A DNA stretch of 64,000 bases, from NCBI GenBank assembly GCA_944320815.1, contig CALUIZ010000014.1:17602-81601 (forward strand), written 5' to 3'. The DNA comes from an uncultured Phocaeicola sp. Lineage in GTDB: Bacteria; Bacteroidota; Bacteroidia; Bacteroidales; Bacteroidaceae. Below are positions 8,903 through 18,352 of this stretch, in pieces. The first letter of the stretch is position 1, and each line of letters starts with the position of its first letter. Made by a program: the position numbers and the translations under genes. The notes under the pieces are model-generated. The model ran no database searches, was not told the origin of the DNA, and saw only the letters and a list, made by a program, of their open reading frames with translations.

Positions 8903-10614
8903 CTAAAAAGACAAGCTATATGAAGGAAAAGATAACTGGCTCTGAGGCTTTGATGCGCTCGCTGGAGCACGAGGGGGTGAAGACTATCTTCGGTTATCCG
9001 GGAGGAGCGATTATGCCGGTGTTTGATGCGTTGTATGACCATCTGGACAGAATCAATCATATTCTGGTACGTCATGAACAGGGGGCAGCCCATGCGGCGC
9101 AAGGATTTGCCCGCGTGTCCGGTAAAGTGGGTGTGTGCCTTGTGACGAGCGGACCGGGTGCCACGAACACGATTACGGGTGTGGCCGATGCGATGATAGA
9201 CAGTACGCCGATTGTGGTGATAGCCGGACAGGTGGGCGCGGGTCTGCTGGGTACCGACGCATTTCAGGAAGTCGACTTGGTGGGTGTGACTCAGCCTATC
9301 TCCAAATGGAGTTATCAGATCCGTAGGGCGGAAGATGTGGCTTGGGCGGTGGCGCGTGCGTTTTATATCGCGCGGAGCGGACGTCCGGGACCGGTCGTGC
9401 TTGATTTTACAAGAAACGCTCAGACGGAACTGGCCGATTATGAACCGGTAAGTCTGGATTTCATCCGCAGCTATGACCCGGATCCGGAAACCGATCCGAA
9501 GATGGTGGCCGAAGCGGTACGTCTTATCAATGAGGCGCAGAAGCCTTTGGTTCTAGTCGGTCAGGGAGTGGAGTTGGGCAACGCGCAGGAGGAGCTGAAG
9601 GCTTTTGTGGAAAAGGCTGATATGCCATGCGGATGCACGCTGTTGGGACTTTCCGCTCTGCCGAGCAATCATCGGCTGAACAAAGGTATGCTGGGAATGC
9701 ACGGGAATCTCGGCCCGAACGTGAAGACGAACGAGTGTGACGTGCTGATTGCTGTAGGCATGCGTTTTGATGACCGTGTGACAGGCAAGCTGGAGACTTA
9801 CGCGAAGCAGGCGAAGGTGATACATCTGGACGTGGACCCTTCGGAGATAGGAAAGAACGTGCCGGTGGATGTGCCTGTGCTGGGAAACTGCAAGCGGACG
9901 TTGGCTCTGCTTACTGAACTGATTCAGCCGCACAGGCATACGGAATGGATCGAGAGTTTTAAGCCCTATGAGGAGAAGGAGTTTGAGCAGGTCATTAAGA
10001 AGGAGGTCTATCCTTCGGAAGGGCCGATCAATATGGGTGAGGTCGTGCATGCGGTGAGTGAGGCCACTCACAACGAAGCGATACTGGTGACCGACGTGGG
10101 CCAGAACCAGATGATGGCATGCCGTTATTTCAGTTTCTCGAAAAACCGGAGCATTGTTACCTCGGGTGGTATGGGAACAATGGGATTCTGTCTCCCGGCG
10201 GCTATCGGAGCCACGTTCGGATGTCCGGACCGTATGGTATGCGCGTTCATGGGCGACGGAGGTCTGCAGATGACCATGCAGGAACTGGGCACGGTGATGG
10301 AACAGCAGGCATCCGTAAAGATTATCCTGCTCAACAATAACTATCTCGGCAATGTGCGCCAGTGGCAGGCTATGTTCTTTAACCGGCGTTATTCGTTCAC
10401 TCCGATGATGAACCCCGACTACATGAAGGTGGCTTCTGCCTACGGAATCCCTTCGCGCAGGGTGATGGAGCGCGGAGAACTGGATGAAGCCATCCGGGAG
10501 ATGCTTTCGACAAAAGGTGCTTTCCTGCTGGAGGTCTGTGTGGTTGAAGAAGGCAATGTACTTCCGATGACTCCTCCGGGAAGCTCAGTCAATTATATGT
10601 TAATGGAATGCTGA
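8899..10614 (+). CDS. ilvB: Acetolactate synthase, large (catalytic) subunit
   Basis: 571 residues; thiamine-diphosphate enzyme. N-terminal domain [17 protein letters not shown] with the catalytic Glu in [18 protein letters not shown]-binding middle domain, and C-terminal ThDP/Mg motif [12 protein letters not shown]...[12 protein letters not shown]. It condenses pyruvate with pyruvate or 2-ketobutyrate. The start overlaps the ilvD stop. An internal ATG at 8920 ([11 protein letters not shown]) is an alternative start. The regulatory subunit follows immediately. Confidence 0.96.
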   Translation: MTKKTSYMKEKITGSEALMRSLEHEGVKTIFGYPGGAIMPVFDALYDHLDRINHILVRHEQGAAHAAQGFARVSGKVGVCLVTSGPGATNTITGVADAMIDSTPIVVIAGQVGAGLLGTDAFQEVDLVGVTQPISKWSYQIRRAEDVAWAVARAFYIARSGRPGPVVLDFTRNAQTELADYEPVSLDFIRSYDPDPETDPKMVAEAVRLINEAQKPLVLVGQGVELGNAQEELKAFVEKADMPCGCTLLGLSALPSNHRLNKGMLGMHGNLGPNVKTNECDVLIAVGMRFDDRVTGKLETYAKQAKVIHLDVDPSEIGKNVPVDVPVLGNCKRTLALLTELIQPHRHTEWIESFKPYEEKEFEQVIKKEVYPSEGPINMGEVVHAVSEATHNEAILVTDVGQNQMMACRYFSFSKNRSIVTSGGMGTMGFCLPAAIGATFGCPDRMVCAFMGDGGLQMTMQELGTVMEQQASVKIILLNNNYLGNVRQWQAMFFNRRYSFTPMMNPDYMKVASAYGIPSRRVMERGELDEAIREMLSTKGAFLLEVCVVEEGNVLPMTPPGSSVNYMLMEC

Positions 10615-10628
10615 TTCAGATAGAGGAT

Positions 10629-11180
10629 ATGGAAAACAAGACATTATATACGATAATCGTTCATTCGGAGAATATCGCGGGTACGCTGAACCAGATTACG
10701 GCCGTGTTTACCCGCCGTCAGATTAATATTGAAAGCCTGAACGTGTCGGCTTCCTCCATCAAGGGAGTGCACAAATATACGATTACCTGCTGGACGACCG
10801 AAGACATCGTGGAGAAGGTCGTGAAGCAGATGGAGAAGAAAATAGACGTGATTCAGGCGCATTATTTCACCGACCCTGAAATTTTTCAGCGCGAAGTGGC
10901 CATGTACAAGGTGTCGATGCCGGAATTCCAGTCGAATCCGGAGGCATCGAAGGTGGTGCGCCGCGCCAGTGCGCACATCGTGGAGGTGAATCCCACTTTC
11001 GCCATCGTGGAGAAGGTGGGCATGAGCGACGAGATTACCGCTCTTTACCAGAATCTGAAGGAGCTGAACTGTGTGCTTCAGTTCGTGCGCTCGGGACGTA
11101 TTGCCGTGTCTACAAGCTGCTTCGAGCGGGTCAACGAGTATCTGGCACATCGGGAGGAACGCTACAGAAACGGGAAATGA
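10629..11180 (+). CDS. ilvN: Acetolactate synthase, small (regulatory) subunit
   Basis: 183 residues from ATG 10629 (MENKTLYTIIVHSENIAGTL). The upstream ATG at 10608 overlaps the ilvB stop and would add seven residues; either start is possible. The N-terminal ACT domain (TLNQITAVFTRRQINIESLN) and C-terminal ALS_ss_C-like domain (RSGRIAVSTSCFER) are intact. It binds the large subunit, raises activity and confers feedback inhibition by branched-chain amino acids. Confidence 0.92.
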   Translation: MENKTLYTIIVHSENIAGTLNQITAVFTRRQINIESLNVSASSIKGVHKYTITCWTTEDIVEKVVKQMEKKIDVIQAHYFTDPEIFQREVAMYKVSMPEFQSNPEASKVVRRASAHIVEVNPTFAIVEKVGMSDEITALYQNLKELNCVLQFVRSGRIAVSTSCFERVNEYLAHREERYRNGK

Positions 11181-11202
11181 TATTTTTTAGAACGATGTCA
11201 CT

Positions 11203-11946
11203 ATGGCAGAAGACAATAAAATAGGTACTTATGAGTTTGTGGCGGAGCCGTTCCATGTGGACTTCACCGGAAGGCTCACCATGGGAGTGTTGGGCAACCA
11301 TCTGCTCAACTGTGCGGGATTCCATGCGGACGAGCGCGGATTCGGCATCGCCACACTGAATGAAAACCATTATACGTGGGTGCTGTCCCGTCTGGCCATT
11401 GAGCTTGACGATATGCCGAGAGCTTATCAGAAGTTTAGCGTGCAGACGTGGGTAGAGAATGTCTACCGTCTTTTCACTGACCGCAATTTCGCTATCCTTG
11501 ATGCAGAGGGGAATCCTATAGGTTATGCCCGTTCCGTATGGGCGATGATCAGCATGGAGACCCGTAAGCCGGCCGACCTCCTGACATTGCATGGGGGAGG
11601 TATAACCGGATATGTCTGCGACAAGGAATGTCCCATTGACCGCCCGGGAAGGATAAAGGTCGGCGAAGGGGAGACGGTGGGTGAACATCAGGTCCGGTAT
11701 AGTGATATTGATCTTAACGGACATGTGAACAGCATCAAATATATCGAGCACATTCTGGATTTGTTCCCGATGGAGATGTTCCGCGAACGCTCCGTGCGCC
11801 GTTTCGAGATGGCTTATGTGGCGGAAAGTTATTACGGAGACCGGCTGACCTTCTGCCGCGAACAGAAAAGCGGGAATGAATACGATATAGAAGTGAAGAA
11901 GAACGGTACGGAAGTAGTCGTTCGGAGTAAAGTGATATTCAATTAA
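11203..11946 (+). CDS. Acyl-ACP thioesterase (hotdog fold, FatA/FatB-like)
   Basis: 247 residues made of two hotdog repeats. The second repeat contains YSDIDLNGHVNSIKYIEHIL, the Asp/Asn/His-containing active-site region typical of bacterial acyl-ACP thioesterases. It releases free fatty acids from acyl carrier protein. It lies between ilvN (22-nt gap) and ilvC (51-nt gap) on the same strand, so it is almost certainly in the ilv transcript. From general knowledge this order is common in Bacteroides. A link to branched-chain fatty acid synthesis from the same keto acids is inference. Confidence 0.85.
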   Translation: MAEDNKIGTYEFVAEPFHVDFTGRLTMGVLGNHLLNCAGFHADERGFGIATLNENHYTWVLSRLAIELDDMPRAYQKFSVQTWVENVYRLFTDRNFAILDAEGNPIGYARSVWAMISMETRKPADLLTLHGGGITGYVCDKECPIDRPGRIKVGEGETVGEHQVRYSDIDLNGHVNSIKYIEHILDLFPMEMFRERSVRRFEMAYVAESYYGDRLTFCREQKSGNEYDIEVKKNGTEVVVRSKVIFN

Positions 11947-11997
11947 CTGAAGTTTTAATAATGGCGGCTCCAGGCCGCGTAAAAAGATTGTAGAAAA

Positions 11998-13041
11998 ATG
12001 GCACAAATGAATTTTGGAGGGGTTATCGAGAATGTGATAACCCGTGAGGAATTTCCTTTGGAAAAAGCGCGTGAAGTATTGAAGAATGAGACGATTGCTG
12101 TAATCGGTTATGGTGTACAGGGACCGGGCCAGTCGTTGAATCTCCGTGACAACGGTTTCAATGTGATCGTTGGTCAGCGTGAAGGAAAGACATATGAGAA
12201 GGCCGTGGCCGACGGGTGGGTTCCGGGCGAAACTCTGTTCAGCATCGAAGAAGCCTGCAAGAGAGGGACTATCATCATGTGTCTGCTTTCTGACGCGGCG
12301 GTGATTTCTGTATGGCCTGCCATCAAGCCGTACCTTACCGCAGGCAAGGCACTTTATTTCTCACATGGATTTGCTATCACATGGAACGACCGTACCGGTG
12401 TGGTTCCTCCCAAGGATATTGATGTGATTATGGTGGCTCCGAAGGGCTCGGGAACTTCTCTGCGCACGATGTTCCTTGAAGGGCGCGGACTGAACTCTTC
12501 ATATGCAATCTATCAGGACGCTACGGGTAAAGCATACGACCGTACCATTGCATTGGGAATCGGTATCGGCTCGGGGTATCTGTTCGAGACGACTTTCCAG
12601 CGTGAGGCTACTTCCGACCTTACGGGTGAACGTGGCTCACTGATGGGTGCTATCCAGGGGTTGCTTCTGGCTCAGTATGAAGTGCTGCGTGAGAACGGAC
12701 ATACTCCTTCCGAGGCTTTCAATGAAACGGTGGAAGAGCTTACTCAGTCGTTGATGCCTTTGTTTGCGAAGAACGGAATGGACTGGATGTATGCAAACTG
12801 CTCTACGACGGCCCAGCGCGGTGCGCTCGACTGGATGGGTCCGTTCCATGATGCCATCAAGCCTGTGGTGCAGAAATTGTATGAAAGTGTGAAGACTGGT
12901 CATGAAGCTCAGATTTCTATCGACAGCAACTCGAAACCTGATTATCGTGACAAGCTGAACGCAGAACTGAAGGCTCTCCGCGAAAGCGAAATGTGGCAGA
13001 CTGCCGTAACCGTACGCAAGCTTCGTCCGGAAAACAACTGA
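11998..13041 (+). CDS. ilvC: Ketol-acid reductoisomerase
   Basis: 347 residues. The N-terminal Rossmann domain carries the NADP-binding loop (IAVIGYGVQGPGQSLNLRDN) and MVAPKGSGTSLR. The C-terminal knotted domain has the Mg-binding acidic residues (SDLTGERGSLMGAIQGLL; FNETVEELTQSLMP). It isomerises and reduces acetolactate or acetohydroxybutyrate. Last gene of the operon, followed by a strong terminator. Confidence 0.96.
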   Translation: MAQMNFGGVIENVITREEFPLEKAREVLKNETIAVIGYGVQGPGQSLNLRDNGFNVIVGQREGKTYEKAVADGWVPGETLFSIEEACKRGTIIMCLLSDAAVISVWPAIKPYLTAGKALYFSHGFAITWNDRTGVVPPKDIDVIMVAPKGSGTSLRTMFLEGRGLNSSYAIYQDATGKAYDRTIALGIGIGSGYLFETTFQREATSDLTGERGSLMGAIQGLLLAQYEVLRENGHTPSEAFNETVEELTQSLMPLFAKNGMDWMYANCSTTAQRGALDWMGPFHDAIKPVVQKLYESVKTGHEAQISIDSNSKPDYRDKLNAELKALRESEMWQTAVTVRKLRPENN

Positions 13042-13062
13042 TAATTATTTTTCTAAATGAAG

Positions 13063-13100
13063 AAAGGCCGTTTCCCTTGAGGGTGGAATGGCCTTTTTTA
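13063..13100 (+). terminator. Intrinsic terminator of the ilv operon
   Basis: AAAGGCC (13063-13069) pairs with GGCCTTT (13090-13096), with an inner TTTCCC-TTGA-GGGTGGAA stem, then a T-run. It lies 20 nt after the ilvC stop. Confidence 0.8.
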
Positions 13101-13113
13101 TTGGAATAATTTA

Positions 13114-13121
13114 TACCTTTG
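13114..13121 (+). promoter_or_regulatory. -7 promoter box upstream of the amidase/golvesin gene
   Basis: TACCTTTG fits TAnnTTTG. It gives a leader of about 130 nt containing the 13170-13224 hairpin. No perfect -33 TTTG is visible. Confidence 0.4.
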
Positions 13122-13169
13122 CGTCTGATGGTGAACGCATGGAGCTCATGCGTCCGCTGAAAAATAATA

Positions 13170-13224
13170 ATGAATGTCCGTAATTTGCCAAAGTTGGGGA
13201 ATCTGGCCGAATGCGGACATTCAT
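13170..13224. repeat. Perfect 11-bp inverted repeat with GTCCG arms
   Basis: ATGAATGTCCG (13170-13180) and CGGACATTCAT (13214-13224) are perfect complements separated by 33 nt. An inner GCCA/TGGC pair lies within the loop. It is in the predicted leader of the amidase gene. Function unknown; similar GTCCG-armed hairpins occur at 2875-2898 and 60157-60215. Confidence 0.6.
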
Positions 13225-13254
13225 AAAGATAATTGTCATTTGGATTAAAAGTGT

Positions 13255-16122
13255 ATGAAACGATACCTTCTTTTGTTCGTGGCGGTATGCGGCCTGTGCC
13301 TGTCCGGCAAAGGGCAGAGTCTTGAAAGGACTGTCCGCCAGCGTCTGGAGACATTCTTCAGCAATTATGAAACTTCGTATGCCGAAATTGGGAAGTGCAG
13401 GCTCGACCATTTTGAGGTGGACCATGACGCGAAGACACTCAAAGTGTATGCCAACGCCAATTTTGGCTATCAGCCTTTTACGGAGGAAAATACCTCTGCC
13501 ATCTACCGCTCGCTGAAGCAGGTTCTTCCCGGGCCGGTGAACTATTATGCCTTGCAGCTTTATGCCGATGGGCAACCGATAGAGAATCTTGTTCCGAACG
13601 CATTCCGCAAGGAGAAGGACAAGTCGAGGCTTTATGGCAAGGTGGACTATAAGGGAAGACCTTGGGTGAAGAATGATTCCCGACCTTTTGAAGTGAGCAG
13701 AGGTTTGCAGAACCGTCATATAGCCGTGTGGCAGAGTCATGGGAGGTTTTATCGGAACGACAGGGACGAATGGCGCTGGCAGCGTCCGCCTCTGTTCTGC
13801 ACTACGGAAGATTTGTTCACTCAGTCGTTTGTGGTGCCTTTCCTGATTCCGATGCTGGAAAATGCGGGTGCGGTGGTCTTCACTCCCCGCGAACGTGACT
13901 GGCAGCGGAATGAGGTCATCGTTGATAATGACGTGTGCTCTCCCGGAAGCCGTTACCTTGAAGTGGACGACAAAAGGAACAGGTGGACAGATACGGGGCT
14001 TCCGGGCTTTGCGCAAAAATACCGCACTTATCCCGACGGGCACAATCCGTTCGGGGACGGTACCGCGCGCTTCATTCCCACCCAGCCGAAACCGGAAAAG
14101 GCTTTTGCCGAATGGATTCCGGACATTCCTGAAAAAGGACGCTATGCGGTGTATGTAAGCTATCAGACCTTGCCCGAGAGTGTGACCGACGCGAAATACC
14201 TGGTGTTCCACAACGGGGGAGTCACGGAGTTTGAAGTCAACCAGCGGATGGGAGGCGGCACGTGGGTCTATTTGGGCACGTTCGAGTTTGATGAAGGGAT
14301 GAACGACTACGGAATGGTGGTTTTGAGCAATGAAAGTTCTCAGAAAGGTGTAGTCTGTGCCGATGCGGTGCGTTTCGGCGGAGGGATGGGGAACATCCTC
14401 CGCGGAGGAAAAGTGAGCGGTCTTCCCCGCTATCTGGAGGGGGCGAGGTATGCGGCCCAGTGGGCGGGCATGCCTTATGAGGTCTATAGCAGAAGCGGAG
14501 GGGAGAATGACTACAATGATGACATCAACTCGCGTTCGCTTACAGTCAATTATCTGAGCGGAGGCTCTGTGTATAATCCGTCGGAAAAAGGATTGGGATT
14601 GCCGTTTGAATTGTCGCTGGCACTTCATTCGGATGCTGGATACAAGGAAGACAATTCACTGGTAGGCTCGTTGGGTATCTATACCACCGGATTCAACGAT
14701 GGGAAACTGAACTGCGGCATTTCGCGCTATGCTTCACGCGATTTGGCGGACATGGTGCTCACAGGTCTCCAGCGTGACATCAGTTCGCGTTTCGGGGTGC
14801 GCTGGAACCGTCGGAGCATGTGGAACAGAAACTATAGTGAGACGCGTCTGCCCGCTGTGCCATCCATGATTCTGGAGCTGCTTTCCCATCAGAATTTTGC
14901 GGACATGAAGTTGGGGCATGAACCGGCATTCAAGTTTACGGTGGCCCGTTCGGTCTATAAGTCCGTCCTGAAGTATGTGGCGGAGATGCACGGTGCGGAC
15001 TATGCGGTGCAACCCCTTCCGGTGAGCCATTTCGCCATACATGAAGGCGAAAAGAAAAACACCTTCACCCTGCGCTGGATAGGCACGGAGGATGTGCTTG
15101 AACCCACGGCAAAGCCGCAGGGATATGTTGTCTACACGCGTGTGGGTTATGGAGGATTCGACAACGGAGTGTATGTGCGCAAGCCGGAATATACCGTGAA
15201 GGTAGAGCCGGGACTGGTGTATAGCTTCAAGGTGACGGCGGTGAACAGGGGAGGTGAGAGTTTCCCTTCAGAAATTCTTTCGGCTTATAAGGCGAAGCGG
15301 AGCAGGGGAACGCTTCTCATCGTCAATGCTTTCGACAAGTTGAGCGGTCCTGCGCGCATTGAGTCGCCCGTGATGGAGGGCTTCGACTTGTGGACGGACC
15401 CCGGACTTCCTTACATGAATACTCCTGCCTTCTGTGGTTACCAGCGGAGTTTCGACCGGAGCCGGATGGGGGTGGAGACGGAAGGCGGGCTTGGTTTCAG
15501 TGACAGTGCGCTGGAAGGGAAGCTGATAGCCGGAAATACGTTCGACTATGTGTTTGTTCATGGAAAATCGGTCCAGCGTGCAGGAAGGTATTCGTTTGTG
15601 TCGTGCAGTGACGAGACCATCGAAAGCGGAAGTGTCCGTCTGGATGACTACAGAATGGCCGACATCATCTGCGGAGCCGACGACAGGAGCCTTTCTCCCG
15701 AAATCCGGAAAGCGATAGGTGAGTATTGCAGGAAAGGGGGGAGAGTGTTTCTCAGCGGTTCCGGACTGAAGGATGGGCTGGCGCGTGAGAATTTCGGGAA
15801 AGAGGTGTTGAAATGTACTGATGGAGGTGTGTTCAGTAATCTGAACGGGAGAGAGATTGCCGGTGCGGAGGTGCGCTTTTCTGTTCAGGGAAAGGCCAAC
15901 GAATGGATTTATGCCGTCCCTTCCATGCAGTGTGTGCTTCCCGCTCCCGGAGCTTATTCTGCGTTTGTCTATACGGACGGGGATTATGGCCTTGGTACGG
16001 TGTACAGAGGGAAGGATTACCGGACATTTGTGCTTGGGTTTCCTTTTGAGTGTATCCCGGATGACGGAATGAGGGACCATGTGATGCGGGCGGTCATGAA
16101 TACATTGTTGAAAAAGAAATGA
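13255..16122 (+). CDS. Secreted amidase-like protein with golvesin-type and fibronectin III-like domains (often annotated xanthan lyase)
   Basis: 955 residues with signal peptide (LLFVAVCGLCLSGKGQ). N-acetylmuramoyl-L-alanine amidase-like motifs are split: IAVWQSHGRFY near residue 155, LALHSDAG near 460 and PSMILELLSHQNFADM near 540. These resemble the zinc-binding His/Glu/His and catalytic Glu of Amidase_3. Between them lies a beta-rich golvesin-like insert (GRYAVYVSYQTLPESVTDAK ... VVCADAVRFGGG). A fibronectin III-like module (YVVYTRVGYGGF ... VYSFKVTAVNRGGESFPS) follows, then a flavodoxin-like C-terminal region. Probable role: periplasmic or surface cell-wall or glycan hydrolysis. The catalytic assignment is by motif only. 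Confidence 0.68.
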   Translation: MKRYLLLFVAVCGLCLSGKGQSLERTVRQRLETFFSNYETSYAEIGKCRLDHFEVDHDAKTLKVYANANFGYQPFTEENTSAIYRSLKQVLPGPVNYYALQLYADGQPIENLVPNAFRKEKDKSRLYGKVDYKGRPWVKNDSRPFEVSRGLQNRHIAVWQSHGRFYRNDRDEWRWQRPPLFCTTEDLFTQSFVVPFLIPMLENAGAVVFTPRERDWQRNEVIVDNDVCSPGSRYLEVDDKRNRWTDTGLPGFAQKYRTYPDGHNPFGDGTARFIPTQPKPEKAFAEWIPDIPEKGRYAVYVSYQTLPESVTDAKYLVFHNGGVTEFEVNQRMGGGTWVYLGTFEFDEGMNDYGMVVLSNESSQKGVVCADAVRFGGGMGNILRGGKVSGLPRYLEGARYAAQWAGMPYEVYSRSGGENDYNDDINSRSLTVNYLSGGSVYNPSEKGLGLPFELSLALHSDAGYKEDNSLVGSLGIYTTGFNDGKLNCGISRYASRDLADMVLTGLQRDISSRFGVRWNRRSMWNRNYSETRLPAVPSMILELLSHQNFADMKLGHEPAFKFTVARSVYKSVLKYVAEMHGADYAVQPLPVSHFAIHEGEKKNTFTLRWIGTEDVLEPTAKPQGYVVYTRVGYGGFDNGVYVRKPEYTVKVEPGLVYSFKVTAVNRGGESFPSEILSAYKAKRSRGTLLIVNAFDKLSGPARIESPVMEGFDLWTDPGLPYMNTPAFCGYQRSFDRSRMGVETEGGLGFSDSALEGKLIAGNTFDYVFVHGKSVQRAGRYSFVSCSDETIESGSVRLDDYRMADIICGADDRSLSPEIRKAIGEYCRKGGRVFLSGSGLKDGLARENFGKEVLKCTDGGVFSNLNGREIAGAEVRFSVQGKANEWIYAVPSMQCVLPAPGAYSAFVYTDGDYGLGTVYRGKDYRTFVLGFPFECIPDDGMRDHVMRAVMNTLLKKK

Positions 16123-16150
16123 TTGTCGGATATATAAAAAGAAAAAGTTT

Positions 16151-16675
16151 ATGGAACAGAAATTTTTGGAGATTATCAAGACACGGCGCAGTTGCCGGAA
16201 GTTCAGTCCCAAACAGATAACGGACGAAGAACTGAATGCGGTGCTTGAGGCGGGCACTTATGCTCCCACTTCAAGAGGATTGCAGTCGCCTTTCATCGTG
16301 GCGGTGCAGAATGAGGAGCAGCGTAAAGTGCTGGCCTCCATGAATGCGGAAATCATGGGAGTTACCTCCAACCCGTATTACGACGCTCCCACTTATGTGC
16401 TTGTCTTCGCGCCCGCTGATGCGCACAACCCTGTGCAGGACGGAAGCTGCGTGCTTGAAAACATGATGCTTGCCGCACATGCCATTGGCCTTGGAAGTTG
16501 TTGGATTCATCGGGAAAGGGAGATGTTCGCCACGGAGAAAGGGCGGGAACTGATGGAAGATTGGGGGTTGCCCGACGGACTGATGGGTATCGGTGCCCTG
16601 GCTTTGGGTTATCCGGATGGGGAGCCGTCTCCGGCCAAAGCCCGCAAGGAGGGGTATTCGCGCGTAATCCGTTGA
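16151..16675 (+). CDS. Nitroreductase family protein
   Basis: 174 residues starting FLEIIKTRRSCRKFSPKQIT, the FMN-binding RxSxRxF start of the family. YAPTSRGLQ and LGSCWIHRERE follow, with a GIGALALGYP C-terminal motif. It is likely an NAD(P)H-dependent FMN oxidoreductase of the short nitroreductase type; the substrate is unknown. It follows the amidase gene by 28 nt on the same strand and has its own terminator. Confidence 0.88.
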   Translation: MEQKFLEIIKTRRSCRKFSPKQITDEELNAVLEAGTYAPTSRGLQSPFIVAVQNEEQRKVLASMNAEIMGVTSNPYYDAPTYVLVFAPADAHNPVQDGSCVLENMMLAAHAIGLGSCWIHREREMFATEKGRELMEDWGLPDGLMGIGALALGYPDGEPSPAKARKEGYSRVIR

Positions 16676-16690
16676 CGGAACATAGATGTC

Positions 16691-16736
16691 ACATCCATTG
16701 CCTTGCAGAATCTCTGTCAGGCAATGGATGTTTTTT
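16691..16736 (+). terminator. Intrinsic terminator after the nitroreductase
   Basis: Perfect 13-bp stem ACATCCATTGCCT (16691-16703) / AGGCAATGGATGT (16719-16731) followed by six T. Confidence 0.85.
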
Positions 16737-16783
16737 GTATGTACCGGCCTATTGTTGGGAAGAATTTGTATTTCCGGGTATAA

Positions 16784-16811
16784 AAAAAGGAACCTTTTCC
16801 GGTTCCTTTTT
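16784..16811 (-). terminator. Terminator of the tRNA-fMet gene
   Basis: AAAAAGGAACC (16784-16794) and GGTTCCTTTTT (16801-16811) form a perfect 11-bp stem with a 6-nt loop. Read on the minus strand it ends in a T-run just after the tRNA. Confidence 0.8.
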
Positions 16812-16815
16812 CTTG

Positions 16816-16888
<73 letters not shown>

Positions 16889-16912
16889 ATGTTCTTTTTC
16901 TCAATTGCGATG

Positions 16913-16944
16913 CAAAGGTACGGACTTTTCTGGGGAAAAACAAA
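16913..16944 (-). promoter_or_regulatory. Promoter of the tRNA-fMet gene
   Basis: On the minus strand, -33 TTTG (16944-16941), a 20-bp spacer and -7 TACCTTTG (16920-16913) match the Bacteroidetes consensus exactly, 24 nt upstream of the tRNA 5' end. Confidence 0.75.
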
Positions 16945-17081
16945 TTTCTGTCCCGTTATTTTTCTGTTATTTTGTTCCGTTGAGTTTTTCGGGCTGTTTT
17001 GCTTCAGGAAAGCCGTTGCTTCCGGGCAAATAATGGTCTGTTTTTTTGCGTTTCTCTTGTTCCCGTTTTCTGCGGATTTAT

Positions 17082-17089
17082 TAATTTTG
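17082..17089 (+). promoter_or_regulatory. -7 promoter box of the alcohol dehydrogenase gene
   Basis: TAATTTTG fits TAnnTTTG, 29 nt before the start codon. A TTGT at 17057-17060 could be the -33 element. Confidence 0.45.
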
Positions 17090-17118
17090 TATGGAATGAG
17101 ATAAAAGAATGAGATTTT

Positions 17119-18162
17119 ATGTTGGCTTATACTTACATTGAAAAAGGACGGTTTGAGCTTCTCGACAAACCGGTGCCTGTGGTGGAGAATCCGCGTGATG
17201 CCATCGTGCGCGTCACGTTGGGCAGTATCTGTACGAGTGACTTGCATATCAAGCATGGCAGTGTGCCGCGTGCGGTTCCCGGAATCACCGTCGGACACGA
17301 GATGGTGGGAGTGGTGGAAGCGGTAGGGGCTGATGTTACAGCATTCCGTCCCGGTGACAGGGTGACAGTGAATGTGGAAACGTTTTGCGGGGAGTGTTTC
17401 TTCTGCCGCCATGGATATGTGAACAACTGTACAGACCCCAACGGAGGATGGGCACTGGGCTGCCGGATTGACGGGGGACAGGCGGAATACGTGAGGGTGC
17501 CTTTCGCCGACCAGGGACTGAACCGTATTCCTGACGGAGTGACCGACGAGCAGGCTTTGTTTGTGGGGGATGTGCTGGCCACCGGTTTCTGGGCGGCACG
17601 CATTTCTGAAATCACGGAGGATGACACGGTGCTCATCATCGGAGCCGGACCGACGGGTATCTGTACGTTGCTCTGCGTCATGCTGAGGCATCCGAAACGC
17701 ATCATCGTCTGTGAAAAATCGGAGGAGAGAGTGCGTTTCGTACAGGAGCATTACCCCGGCGTGTGGGTGACGGGTCCGGAGGAATGCCGGGAGTTTGTGC
17801 TTGCCCATAGTGAGCATGGAGGGGCGGATGTGGTGCTGGAGGTGGCCGGTTCGGACGATACGTTCCGGCTGGCTTGGGAGTGTGCGCGTCCCAATGCTGT
17901 GGTCACCGTTGTCGCCCTGTACGACAGACCTCAGATTTTGCCTTTGCCCGACATGTATGGAAAGAATCTCACTTTCAAGACCGGAGGAGTGGACGGATGC
18001 GACTGTGCCGAGATTCTCCGTCTCATAGAAGAAGGAAAGATAGACACCACTCCACTTGTCACCCATCGTTTCCCGCTGGCACAGATTGAGGAGGCCTACC
18101 GGATTTTCGAGAACAAGCTCGACGGGGTGATAAAGGTGGCGATAGAAGGGGGTAAGGGATAA
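17119..18162 (+). CDS. Zinc-dependent alcohol dehydrogenase (medium-chain, threonine/sorbitol dehydrogenase-like)
   Basis: 347 residues. The GroES-like domain carries the catalytic zinc ligand Cys in GSICTSDLHIKHG and GHEMVGVVEAVG. A structural-zinc-type cysteine cluster follows (CGECFFCRHGYVNNC). A Rossmann fold with LIIGAGPTGICTLLCVMLRH binds NAD(P). Substrate is not evident; secondary alcohol or polyol oxidation is plausible. Single-gene unit between its promoter and a bidirectional terminator. Confidence 0.88.
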   Translation: MLAYTYIEKGRFELLDKPVPVVENPRDAIVRVTLGSICTSDLHIKHGSVPRAVPGITVGHEMVGVVEAVGADVTAFRPGDRVTVNVETFCGECFFCRHGYVNNCTDPNGGWALGCRIDGGQAEYVRVPFADQGLNRIPDGVTDEQALFVGDVLATGFWAARISEITEDDTVLIIGAGPTGICTLLCVMLRHPKRIIVCEKSEERVRFVQEHYPGVWVTGPEECREFVLAHSEHGGADVVLEVAGSDDTFRLAWECARPNAVVTVVALYDRPQILPLPDMYGKNLTFKTGGVDGCDCAEILRLIEEGKIDTTPLVTHRFPLAQIEEAYRIFENKLDGVIKVAIEGGKG

Positions 18163-18163
18163 A

Positions 18164-18198
18164 AAAAGAGACCGCTGGGGAATCGCGGTCTCTTTTCT
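18164..18198. terminator. Bidirectional terminator between the alcohol dehydrogenase gene and addB
   Basis: AAAAGAGACCGC (18164-18175) and GCGGTCTCTTTT (18185-18196) form a perfect 12-bp stem with A- and T-runs on both sides. It serves the plus-strand dehydrogenase and possibly the convergent minus-strand cluster. Confidence 0.8.
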
Positions 18199-18352
18199 CA
18201 GAGCAAACGCCTTCGCTCTCTCCAGCTGGCACTTTCGCAAGCACCAGTCTGCATCTAATCTATTACTATGAAAAACATTATTATAAACACAAAAATAAAC
18301 AAAAGGTTTCTTGTAAATACGTAAAACCCCATTACGTTAACTTTATTTTGCT

